A DNA stretch of 16,697 nucleotides from an uncultured Acidimicrobiales bacterium (lineage in GTDB: Bacteria; Actinomycetota; Acidimicrobiia; Acidimicrobiales; UBA10347): the NCBI GenBank assembly GCA_937942965.1, contig CALDGN010000314.1, forward strand, positions 1 to 16,697, read 5' to 3'. The notes under the pieces are model-generated. The model ran no database searches. It worked only from the letters and a program-made list of their open reading frames with translations, and had not been told where the DNA came from. Of this stretch, positions 8,091 through 15,144 are shown in pieces. Positions within the stretch are counted from its first letter, which is position 1. Each line of letters opens with the position of its first letter. The position numbers were made by a program, and so were the translations under genes.

Positions 8091-9749
8091 ATGACCGAGG
8101 ATTCGAACGCCACTGCACAGGCAAACGCCGAAGCCCGTGAGCAGTGGCAGGCCGCCTACGACGCATCGAAGCTGCGGGAGGGCCCGTTCGAGACGATGTC
8201 GGGCGTGCCCATCGACGCCGTCTACGGCGACGCTCCCTACCCCGGCCAGTACCCCTACACCCGCGGCCTCTACGCCGCCGGCTACCGGTCCAAGCCGTGG
8301 ACGATGCGCATGTTCGCTGGCTTCGGCACTGCCGAAGACACGAACGCCCGCTTCAAGGACATCTTGCGCAACGGCGGCGGCGGCCTCTCGACCGCCTTTG
8401 ACATGCCGACGCTCATGGGCCGAGACAGCGACCACGAGTGGGCGCTGGGCGAGGTCGGCCACTGCGGCGTAGCGATCGACACGCTCGCCGACATGGAAGA
8501 CCTGTTTGCCGACATCGACCTCGGCTCGGTCTCAACCTCGATGACCATCAATGGCCCTGCGGCGATGATCATGGCCATGTATGTCGCCGTCGGCGAGAAG
8601 ACCGGCGTCGAGCGCTCGGCCCTGGCCGGCACGATTCAGAACGACATCCTCAAGGAGTACCAGGCGCAAAAGGAGTACATCTTCCCGCCGCGTCCGTCGA
8701 TGCGAATCATCACCGACATGATGAAGTTCACGTCGGCCGAGATGCCCAAGTGGCACTCGATCTCGATCTCGGGCTACCACATTCGCGAAGCCGGATCGAC
8801 GGCAGCCCAAGAGCTGGCGTTCACCCTGTCGAACGGCTTCGCCTACGTCGAAGCCGCCCTTGCTGCGGGTCTCGACATCGACGACTTCGCTCCCCGCCTC
8901 AGCTTCTTCTTCAATAGCCACAGCGACTTCTTCGAAGAGATCGGCAAGTTCCGCGCCGCTCGTCGCATCTGGGCTCGATGGATGAAAGAGCGCTACGGCG
9001 CGACCAGCGAACGCAGCATGCGCATGAAGTTCCACACCCAGACCGCGGGTGTATCACTGACGGCCCAACAGCCCGAGATCAACATCGCCCGTGTCGCGAT
9101 CCAGGCGCTTGCCGGGGCACTCGGCGGTACCCAATCGCTCCACACTGATTCCTACGACGAAGCAATGGCGCTCCCGACCGAAGACGCCGCTCGTATTGCG
9201 CTTCGCACCCAGCAGATCGTGGCCCACGAGACCGGCGTCGCTGATGTCGCCGACCCGCTCGGCGGAGCGCCGTACGTCGAGTGGATGACCGACGAGATGG
9301 AACGTCAGGCCGAGGCCATCTTCGCCCATCTGCTCGAGATCGGAAACGACTCGATCCTCGAAGGCGCCTATGCCGGTATCGAGAACGGCTACTACGTCGG
9401 CGAGATCGCCGACGCGGCCTACCGCTTCGAGCGCGAGGTCAATGCCGGTCGCCGCATCATCGTCGGCGTGAACGACTTCACCGACGGCGACGACGGCGAG
9501 CGCAACCTGCTCCGCATCGGCCCCGAGGTCGAGGAGTACCAGCTCAAGCGCCTCGCCGACGTCAAGCAGCGCCGCGACGACGATGCGGTTCGCACCGTGC
9601 TCGATCGTCTCGCCGTCGAAGCCGCCGATCCCGAGATCAATCTGATGCCTTCGATCATCGATGCGGTGAAGACCTTTGCGACCGAGGGTGAAATCGTCGC
9701 CTCGCTCGAGAGCGTGTTCGGCGGCTACGTCGAGCGCGTCGTCCTCTGA
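8091..9749 (+). CDS. icmA: Coenzyme B12-dependent acyl-CoA mutase large subunit, isobutyryl-CoA mutase-like (family usually labelled methylmalonyl-CoA mutase)
   Basis: The 552-residue protein is the TIM-barrel catalytic subunit of the methylmalonyl-CoA mutase family, without the fused B12 domain. I chose ATG 8091 (GGGGAG 5 nt upstream); an upstream TTG would lie inside the operator palindrome. Family landmarks are RSKPWTMRMFAGFGTAEDTN (66-85), GTIQNDILKEY (180-190), SISGYH with the catalytic-lid His230, FAPRLSFFF and GGTQSLHTDSYDEA. The known substrate-specificity pair (Tyr89/Arg207 in methylmalonyl-CoA mutase, Phe80/Gln198 in isobutyryl-CoA mutase, Ile90/Gln208 in 2-hydroxyisobutyryl-CoA mutase) reads Phe75/Gln193 here. 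Both the mutual spacing of 118 residues and the surrounding motif align. Ala102 replaces the Asp117 of the hydroxyisobutyryl enzyme. I therefore predict isobutyryl-CoA/n-butyryl-CoA isomerisation. The family call is near certain; the substrate is inference. It forms a cluster with the next two genes. Confidence 0.93.
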   Translation: MTEDSNATAQANAEAREQWQAAYDASKLREGPFETMSGVPIDAVYGDAPYPGQYPYTRGLYAAGYRSKPWTMRMFAGFGTAEDTNARFKDILRNGGGGLSTAFDMPTLMGRDSDHEWALGEVGHCGVAIDTLADMEDLFADIDLGSVSTSMTINGPAAMIMAMYVAVGEKTGVERSALAGTIQNDILKEYQAQKEYIFPPRPSMRIITDMMKFTSAEMPKWHSISISGYHIREAGSTAAQELAFTLSNGFAYVEAALAAGLDIDDFAPRLSFFFNSHSDFFEEIGKFRAARRIWARWMKERYGATSERSMRMKFHTQTAGVSLTAQQPEINIARVAIQALAGALGGTQSLHTDSYDEAMALPTEDAARIALRTQQIVAHETGVADVADPLGGAPYVEWMTDEMERQAEAIFAHLLEIGNDSILEGAYAGIENGYYVGEIADAAYRFEREVNAGRRIIVGVNDFTDGDDGERNLLRIGPEVEEYQLKRLADVKQRRDDDAVRTVLDRLAVEAADPEINLMPSIIDAVKTFATEGEIVASLESVFGGYVERVVL

Positions 9750-9801
9750 TGCGGCGCGCCCTCTCGCCGACCTGTCTCAACCAAACGCAGAAAGTTCTCC
9801 C

Positions 9802-10206
9802 ATGAGTGATGATCCGATTCGCGTCGTGCTGGCCAAGCTCGGCTTCGACGGACACGACCGCGGCATCAAGGTCGTGGCCCGCATCTTGCGCGATGCCGGC
9901 ATGGAGGTCATCTACCTCGGGCTTCGCCAGAGCTATGCGAACGTCGTGAACGCGGTCGAGCAAGAAGACGCCGACGCGGTCGGCCTCTCGATGCACAACG
10001 CGAGCCATATGACGCTTGCACCCAAGATGGTCGCCGCGCTGGCCGAGGCCGACCTTGACGTACCGGTGATCGTTGGCGGCATCATCCCCGACGAGGACAT
10101 GCAGCCGCTCGCCGACCAGGGGGTCGCCGCAATTCTCGGCCCAGGAGCCTCGGCCGAAGATGTCGCTGCCGCGGTGCGTGCCGCCGTCGCCGAACGCGCC
10201 GGCTGA
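9802..10206 (+). CDS. icmB: B12-binding small subunit of the acyl-CoA mutase
   Basis: The 134-residue protein is a stand-alone cobalamin-binding Rossmann-like domain that pairs with the large subunit encoded 52 bp upstream. The base-off/His-on motif DxHxxG is present (Asp16, His18, Gly21 in GFDGHDRG), so His18 should be the lower axial cobalt ligand. Ser63 (GLSMH) and Gly92-Gly93 (VIVGGIIP) complete the B12 pocket. ATG 9802 is the natural start because the protein begins just before the first strand (IRVVLAKLG). AGAAAG at 9789-9794 is a weak ribosome binding site. The size matches small subunits of split mutases such as IcmB. It can equally be called the small subunit of a methylmalonyl-CoA-mutase-type enzyme if the substrate prediction is wrong. 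Confidence 0.93.
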   Translation: MSDDPIRVVLAKLGFDGHDRGIKVVARILRDAGMEVIYLGLRQSYANVVNAVEQEDADAVGLSMHNASHMTLAPKMVAALAEADLDVPVIVGGIIPDEDMQPLADQGVAAILGPGASAEDVAAAVRAAVAERAG

Positions 10207-10235
10207 TCCTCCGAACTGAAGCTGCACCAATCCCC

Positions 10236-11204
10236 GTGAGCATCCGCAACCTTCCGATTCCCGAACTGTTCGAGCGCGCCGTCGATGGCGATCGCCGAGC
10301 GCTCGGACGCCTCCTGACCCACATCGAGCGTGAGAATGAACACGCCGAACCCATCGCTGAACTCGCCCACCCCCTCGCGGGCACGGGCCACGTCGTCGGC
10401 ATCACCGGCGCGCCAGGTTCAGGCAAGTCGACCTTGACCGGCCAGCTGGTCAAGCTGCTCGGCGAGCTCGGCTTCCGTGCCGCCGTGCTTGCGGTCGACC
10501 CGTCGTCGCCGCTCACCGGTGGCGCGATTCTCGGCGACCGCGTTCGCATGGAAGACGTCGCGGCACCCGAGACCTTCATCCGGTCAATGGCGACTCGTGG
10601 CCACCAGGGCGGTCTCGCCCTCGCTGTGCCTGGTGTGGTGCGCGTGCTGAATGCGTGCGGCTACAACCCGGTTCTGATCGAGACCGTCGGCGTTGGCCAG
10701 GTCGAGGTCGACGTCGCCGGCACGGCCGACACCACTGTCGTCGTCGCCACCCCGGGCATGGGTGACGGTGTGCAGGCCAACAAGGCCGGCCTGCTCGAAC
10801 TCGCCGATCTGTTCGTCGTCAACAAGGCCGACCGGCCCGGCGCCAACGACGTGCGCCGCGACCTGGACCTGATGCTCGACCTGTCCCACGCCACGGGCCA
10901 GGACCAGCGCACCGGACTGCGACCCGAGATCATCATGACGTCGGCGCTCACGGGCGAGGGTGCTCCCGAGATGTGGGAAGCCATCGTGCGCCACCGCGAT
11001 GCGATCACCGAGAACGGTCAGCTCGATCAACGCCGCCAAGACCGAGATCTGGTCGAAGTCCGAAACCGGCTGCTCGTCGCCGCCGAGCGTCGGGTCGACG
11101 AATTGTTGGCCGACACCCGCCACGCCGAGATCCTCGGCGAAGTTGCCGCCCGCACCCGTGCACCGGCAACTGCGGCGGCCCATATCGCCAGCGCACTCGA
11201 CTAA
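10236..11204 (+). CDS. meaB: MeaB/ArgK-type P-loop GTPase, chaperone of the B12-dependent mutase
   Basis: The 322-residue protein belongs to the SIMIBI-class G3E family. Walker A is GAPGSGKST (58-66), followed by VDPSSPLTGGAILGDRVRM (87-105), ETVGVGQVEVDV (149-160) as the switch region, and NKAD (196-199) for guanine recognition. A C-terminal helical segment (~250-322) fits the MeaB dimerisation arm. MeaB-type proteins gate cofactor loading and remove inactivated cobalamin from the mutase in a GTP-dependent way. The GTG start at 10236 is 29 bp after the small-subunit stop, so the genes are almost certainly cotranscribed. Older annotations name this family LAO/AO transport ATPase (ArgK), which is misleading. 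Confidence 0.95.
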   Translation: MSIRNLPIPELFERAVDGDRRALGRLLTHIERENEHAEPIAELAHPLAGTGHVVGITGAPGSGKSTLTGQLVKLLGELGFRAAVLAVDPSSPLTGGAILGDRVRMEDVAAPETFIRSMATRGHQGGLALAVPGVVRVLNACGYNPVLIETVGVGQVEVDVAGTADTTVVVATPGMGDGVQANKAGLLELADLFVVNKADRPGANDVRRDLDLMLDLSHATGQDQRTGLRPEIIMTSALTGEGAPEMWEAIVRHRDAITENGQLDQRRQDRDLVEVRNRLLVAAERRVDELLADTRHAEILGEVAARTRAPATAAAHIASALD

Positions 11205-11251
11205 CCCTGCTTGCGGCCGGCCTGAGCTAGGTCGGATGACCCAGAAATGCA

Positions 11252-11275
11252 TGATGGGCTGACCGAATCCCATCA
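11252..11275. repeat. Inverted repeat upstream of the diguanylate cyclase gene
   Basis: TGATGGG (11252-11258) and CCCATCA (11269-11275) are perfect complements around a 10-nt spacer, in the 110-bp gap between the GTPase stop and the cyclase start. No T-run follows. It could be an operator for the cyclase gene or a weak attenuating hairpin at the end of the mutase operon. Confidence 0.4.
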
Positions 11276-11314
11276 AATGACTCAGGTCCTCTGTTATTCG
11301 TCCGACAGAGAGGT

Positions 11315-13249
11315 ATGCCTGGCGTCAACCGCGAAGATCCCGTACTGGTCATTGACCAGCGCGATCCGATCATCACGTTGAACCGAGTCGCTGCCGAAAT
11401 GATGGGGCATCTGACCGCCCCGCTGGATCTGTCACTCCGACAGGCGTGTGCGGCGATTGGCAAGGCGGTCGACGCCAAGCTCGTCACCTATCGGCGCATC
11501 GAAGACGGCACGGCCCATTTCGTCGCCGGTTGGGCCCCGACCGATCCCGACCTTGTCGCCCTGCCCCTCTCGGTCGTCGACGACGCCCATCTTCCCCAAG
11601 AGCCGTTGCTGGCGTACGCGCCGATCTACCTGCTGCCCGAGCCCTTGGAGTTGCCGGTCGGCCTGCTCGATGATGGGCTCACGGCGACACTCCCCCGCCT
11701 TGCTGTTCCTGCGCTCGTCGACGACATGGTCTGTGGGTACTTGCATCTGACCCTCGGCCCCGAGGCTCAGATCAACGATGCGCTGAAGACATCACTCACC
11801 CTGCTGTCGAACCTGTTTCACCAGATTCGCCGCCTCTCTGTCGATAGCGGCGATCGCCGGTTGCAATCTCGCATGGACCGCGTGTTGCGCCAGACGGCGA
11901 TCGACTTTCTGGAGTTAGCGCCCGGCGAAGAAGGCCCCGCGATCGACGTGGCCATCGAGTCGCTGGCGAAGGCGCTCGATGCGAGCCACGTCACGTATTG
12001 GGATGTGGACCTGAGTCGCGGCACGGCCTTGCGGTCCCATCGTTGGGTCGCTCCGGAGTCGAGCGTGCCCCAGATCCTCAGCGAGGATCCCGGCGATGAG
12101 AATGCGGCGCTCACCGCGTTTGAACGACTCTGCGATGCCGACGTGCTTGGCCGCGTGGCCGGCCATGGTGTCGCCGAGGTCGTGATCGACGTCGGCCGCC
12201 ACAAGATCCTGACCCCGCTCGTTGCCCCCGGACGACTCGGCCGCGCCCTCCGTGGCGCCCTCGTGATCTCTCGCCCCGTCGCCCAGCACTGGACGCAGTG
12301 GGAGCGCGACGCGATCACGACGTTCACGGCGATGATCCCCCAGATCCGCAGCCGCATGGAGACCGAGGCGCAGGTCATGGCCTCGTTCTATGACGCCCCG
12401 GTCGGGATCACCCTGGTCGGCGACGACGACGAGATCCTCGACTGCAACCAGTCATTCCTCGACTTACTCGGCCTCGACGACGAGCGGGCGATCCTGCGCA
12501 CGAACCTGCGCGAACTCGTTGCGTACGAGGTGCTGAGCGACGACGGGATCGAGGCCCTTGATGCCCGCCCGCCCGAGGGGGTCCGCGGACTCGAACTCCC
12601 CTATCGACACGCCCACGGCCACGTCGTTTGGGGTCGGCTGTCCAGCAGCCCGATCCGAAGCGGCAAAGGCACGACCTGGCTCGTGCACGTCGAGGACATC
12701 ACCGCAGTGCGCGCCGAGCGCGAACGCGATCGCGAGCGCGCAACCCGAGACGCACTGACCGGTCTCCCGAATCGTCATGAGCTCGTCGATGCAATGCACT
12801 TGCGAGGACGTGACCCGTACACGCTCATGATGCTTGACCTCGATGGGTTCAAGGCGATCAACGACCAGCACGGCCACCTCGTTGGTGACGAGCTGTTGGC
12901 CACCATCGGCACCCGCCTGTGCGACAGCGTCCGGGCTGGCGATCTCCTTGGCCGCTTCGGCGGCGACGAGTTCGTCGCGATTCTGGCGGGCCATCATGAC
13001 GACACGGTCATCAACATCCAGATCGAGCGCTTGCGAGCGTGCATCACGCAGCCGGTCGCAACGTCGGCCGGCATGGTGTCGGTCGGTGTCAGCATCGGTG
13101 TTGCCCGCAACGGCGACGGCGAGACTGCGGACGAGGTCATGGCCCGAGCCGACGCCGCCATGTACGCCGAGAAGCAGATGAATCCCGCGCAGCTTCGATC
13201 GGTCACCGCTCACGAACTGAGGGATCGCACTGCCACACTGGCGGGGTGA
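11315..13249 (+). CDS. GAF-GAF-PAS-GGDEF diguanylate cyclase
   Basis: The 644-residue protein makes the second messenger c-di-GMP from two GTP. There is no signal peptide or membrane span, so it is a cytosolic sensor. I read a divergent N-terminal GAF-like domain (~38-170), a second GAF-like domain (~190-345), a PAS domain (~355-465, VGITLVGDDDEILDCNQSFLDLLG), a short charged linker (RAERERDRERATRDALTG) and a GGDEF domain (~478-630). The active-site loop GGDEF is intact at 549-553, and the metal and substrate motif DLDGFKAINDQHGH is present. An RxxD inhibitory site (RAGD, 540-543) lies five residues before GGDEF, so product inhibition is expected. No EAL or HD-GYP domain is attached. ATG 11315 follows GAGAGG very closely, so the true start could be slightly different. 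The stop overlaps the next start. Confidence 0.93.
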   Translation: MPGVNREDPVLVIDQRDPIITLNRVAAEMMGHLTAPLDLSLRQACAAIGKAVDAKLVTYRRIEDGTAHFVAGWAPTDPDLVALPLSVVDDAHLPQEPLLAYAPIYLLPEPLELPVGLLDDGLTATLPRLAVPALVDDMVCGYLHLTLGPEAQINDALKTSLTLLSNLFHQIRRLSVDSGDRRLQSRMDRVLRQTAIDFLELAPGEEGPAIDVAIESLAKALDASHVTYWDVDLSRGTALRSHRWVAPESSVPQILSEDPGDENAALTAFERLCDADVLGRVAGHGVAEVVIDVGRHKILTPLVAPGRLGRALRGALVISRPVAQHWTQWERDAITTFTAMIPQIRSRMETEAQVMASFYDAPVGITLVGDDDEILDCNQSFLDLLGLDDERAILRTNLRELVAYEVLSDDGIEALDARPPEGVRGLELPYRHAHGHVVWGRLSSSPIRSGKGTTWLVHVEDITAVRAERERDRERATRDALTGLPNRHELVDAMHLRGRDPYTLMMLDLDGFKAINDQHGHLVGDELLATIGTRLCDSVRAGDLLGRFGGDEFVAILAGHHDDTVINIQIERLRACITQPVATSAGMVSVGVSIGVARNGDGETADEVMARADAAMYAEKQMNPAQLRSVTAHELRDRTATLAG

Positions 13250-13506
13250 TCCTTCGACTTCTTGTCAGCCTGTTGCTGGTCTTGGCCTCGTTCGGCGCGA
13301 CGTCAGCTCCCGTGGCGGCAGCGCAGGACTCCGATGACCCGGCGACCGCCGTGTCCGACGAGACAGGCGCAGCCGACGGCAACAGCGACAGCGACGAGAC
13401 CTCGAACCTGCCTGCGCTCCTGATCGGCGCAGCGCTTCTGGGCGCCGGAGGGTGGGCCTACATGAACAAGAAGCAGCGTTTTCCAGGAGCCCAGTTCCGC
13501 GACTGA
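13246..13506 (+). CDS. Small secreted or membrane protein overlapping the diguanylate cyclase gene
   Basis: The 86-residue protein starts at GTG 13246, inside the sequence GTGA that also holds the cyclase stop (4-bp overlap), which suggests translational coupling. Residues 1-27 look like a signal peptide (ILRLLVSLLLVLASFGATSA, then AAA before QDSDD). An acidic, Ser/Asp-rich low-complexity stretch follows (~28-55). A second hydrophobic segment (LPALLIGAALLGAGGWAYM, ~56-75) precedes a short basic tail with NKKQRF. This gives an outside acidic loop and an inside Lys-rich end. I recognise no family. The layout makes it a possible membrane partner of the cyclase, but that is inference. Confidence 0.7.
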   Translation: MILRLLVSLLLVLASFGATSAPVAAAQDSDDPATAVSDETGAADGNSDSDETSNLPALLIGAALLGAGGWAYMNKKQRFPGAQFRD

Positions 13507-13536
13507 ACCGGCCCTGCACCGCGCTTCGAGCGTGCT

Positions 13537-13560
13537 GCGGCGTACGTCACATCACGCCGC
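13537..13560. repeat. GC-rich inverted repeat between the small membrane protein and metY
   Basis: GCGGCGT (13537-13543) and ACGCCGC (13554-13560) are perfect complements around a 10-nt loop, 30 nt after the stop of the small protein gene. Only CTTGCAAAA follows, so it is a weak terminator at best. It also sits just upstream of the putative metY promoter and could be an operator. Confidence 0.4.
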
Positions 13561-13561
13561 C

Positions 13562-13591
13562 TTGCAAAACCCGACCGCCATGGTCGAGAAT
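13562..13591 (+). promoter_or_regulatory. Possible sigma-70-type promoter of metY
   Basis: TTGCAA (13562-13567) and GAGAAT (13586-13591) are separated by 18 nt and lie 35 bp before the metY start. The match to the consensus is partial. I see no SAM-riboswitch-like structure in this short leader. Confidence 0.3.
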
Positions 13592-13626
13592 GAGCGCTTC
13601 CTAACAACAGAATATGTGGAGCAACC

Positions 13627-14934
13627 ATGACGCAAGGTTTCGAAACCCGTCAGATACACGCAGGGCAAGTGCCCGACTCGGACACCGGAGCGCGGACCGT
13701 TCCGATCTACCAGACGACTGCGTTCGTCTTCCGTGATACCGATCACGCCGCCAATCTGTTCGCCCTCGCCGAGATGGGCAACATCTACACCCGGATCATG
13801 AATCCGACCCAGGGTGTGCTCGAGGCTCGCATCAGCGACCTCGAAGGTGGCACCGAGACCGCCGTCGGCATTCCTGGCGCGCTGGCCGTTGCGTCTGGCC
13901 AGGCCGCCGAGACGCTCGCACTGCTCAACCTGTGCGAGGCGGGCGACCACATCGTTGCGTCGTCGGCGCTCTATGGCGGCACCTACAACCTGCTGCACTA
14001 CACGCTGCCGAAGATGGGCATCGAGGTCACGTTCATCGAGAACCCTGACGATCTCGACGCATGGCGTGCCGCCGCCCAGCCGAACACCAAGGTCTTCTAC
14101 GGCGAGACCGTCGGCAATCCCAAGAACGACTGCCTCGACATCGAGGGCGTCGCTGCGGTGGCTCACGACGTTGGCGTGCCGCTCATGGTCGACAACACCG
14201 TGCCGTCGCCGTACCTGATCAACCCGCTCAAGTGGGGCGCCGACATCGTGCTCCATTCGATGACGAAGTTCATCGGCGGCCACGGCACGTCGATCGGTGG
14301 CGTCATCGTCGACGGCGGCACCTTCGACTTCGGTCAGAACGATCGGTTCCCGAACTTCACCGAACCTGACCCGAGCTATCACGGCCTGTCCTACTGGCCA
14401 GCACTTGGCCACGGTGCATTCATCATCAAGGCACGCGTGCAGCTGCTCCGTGACCTCGGTTCGGCCGTGTCGCCGACCAACGCGTGGCACTTCCTGCAGG
14501 GTCTCGAGACGTTGAGCTTGCGGATGGAGCGCCATTGCGCCAACGCACTCAAGGTCGCCCAGTTCCTCGAAGGTCACGACCAGGTCGAGTCCGTCCAGTA
14601 CGGCGGCCTCGAGTCGAGTCCATGGCATGACCGGATGGCCAAATACACCGAGGGCCGCGGCTTTTGCTCGGTTCCGGCGTTCGTCATTAAGGGCGGCAAA
14701 GAAGCCGGAGCCAAGTTCGTCAACGGCACCGAGCTGCATAGCCACGTCGCCAACATCGGCGACGTGCGCAGCCTGATCATTCACCCAGCGTCGACGACGC
14801 ACAGCCAGCTGACCGAACAAGAGCAGCAGGCCACCGGCGTCGAGCCGGGCCTGATCCGCCTTTCGGTCGGCATCGAGACGATCGACGACATCATCGAGGA
14901 CCTCGAGAAGGGCTTCGCCGCCGCAAGTGCGTAG
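13627..14934 (+). CDS. metY: O-acetylhomoserine aminocarboxypropyltransferase (sulfhydrylase), Cys/Met metabolism PLP enzyme
   Basis: The 435-residue protein converts O-acetylhomoserine plus sulfide to homocysteine (direct sulfhydrylation in methionine synthesis), a cytosolic fold-type I PLP enzyme. The start (METxxIHAGQxPDxxTGART) and overall length match MetY rather than the shorter cystathionine gamma-synthase (~380-400 residues). PLP-site features are Lys214 in SMTKFIGGHG (Schiff base), Asp189 in LMVDNT (pyridine N), Tyr116 in SALYGG (ring stacking), the YTR at 54-56 from the partner subunit, and SGQAA at 90-94. ATG 13627 has GGAG at 13618-13621. The gene is followed by two terminators, so it appears monocistronic. 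No metX or other methionine gene is visible. O-succinylhomoserine sulfhydrylase is a less likely alternative. Confidence 0.93.
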   Translation: MTQGFETRQIHAGQVPDSDTGARTVPIYQTTAFVFRDTDHAANLFALAEMGNIYTRIMNPTQGVLEARISDLEGGTETAVGIPGALAVASGQAAETLALLNLCEAGDHIVASSALYGGTYNLLHYTLPKMGIEVTFIENPDDLDAWRAAAQPNTKVFYGETVGNPKNDCLDIEGVAAVAHDVGVPLMVDNTVPSPYLINPLKWGADIVLHSMTKFIGGHGTSIGGVIVDGGTFDFGQNDRFPNFTEPDPSYHGLSYWPALGHGAFIIKARVQLLRDLGSAVSPTNAWHFLQGLETLSLRMERHCANALKVAQFLEGHDQVESVQYGGLESSPWHDRMAKYTEGRGFCSVPAFVIKGGKEAGAKFVNGTELHSHVANIGDVRSLIIHPASTTHSQLTEQEQQATGVEPGLIRLSVGIETIDDIIEDLEKGFAAASA

Positions 14935-14963
14935 CACGTAGAGCTTCGCTCATGATCTGAAAC

Positions 14964-15009
14964 GGAACCCGACCCGGGCTCGTCCGAGCCGGCACCGGAT
15001 TCCTTTTCT
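14964..15009 (+). terminator. Intrinsic terminator of metY (first of two)
   Basis: GGAACCCG (14964-14971) pairs with CGGATTCC (14996-15003) with one mismatch. An inner GGCTC-GTCC-GAGCC hairpin stabilises the stem. TTTTCTC follows directly on the plus strand. The hairpin begins 29 nt after the metY stop. Confidence 0.7.
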
Positions 15010-15014
15010 CACCG

Positions 15015-15063
15015 CCGAGGCGGGTCCGCTCTTCGGAGCCGGGCCCGTCTCGGTACCGTTTTT
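15015..15063 (+). terminator. Second intrinsic terminator downstream of metY
   Basis: CCGAGGCGGG (15015-15024) pairs with CCCGTCTCGG (15044-15053), ten pairs including one G-T. An inner GCTC-TTCG-GAGC hairpin has a stable TTCG tetraloop. A run of five T (15059-15063) follows after five bases. It lies directly behind the first terminator and so isolates the WD40 gene from metY transcription. Confidence 0.75.
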
Positions 15064-15085
15064 GGGCTCGACCGCCTGAGCCGCT

Positions 15086-15115
15086 TTGCCACCGACCTTC
15101 CCTTTCCGCTACATT
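15086..15115 (+). promoter_or_regulatory. Possible promoter of the WD40 protein gene
   Basis: TTGCCA (15086-15091) and TACATT (15110-15115) are spaced by 18 nt and lie just after the tandem terminators, 29 bp before the ATG. The hexamers match the sigma-70 consensus at most positions. GGGGG at 15133-15137 is the likely ribosome binding site. Confidence 0.45.
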
Positions 15116-15144
15116 TTGTAGCTCAAAGGCACGGGGGTCTGACC

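Noticed and set aside
10584..11276. A 230-codon minus-strand frame over the GTPase gene
   Set aside because: It lies opposite intact Walker A-to-NKAD coding sequence, with no domain of its own.
13507..13626. SAM or other riboswitch in front of metY
   Set aside because: The leader is only about 120 bp and holds a single GC-rich hairpin. No SAM-I to SAM-IV conserved core was seen.
13552..14937. A 461-codon open frame on the minus strand, opposite metY
   Set aside because: metY has all PLP-site residues and a ribosome binding site. The opposing frame is a compositional shadow with no recognisable domain.
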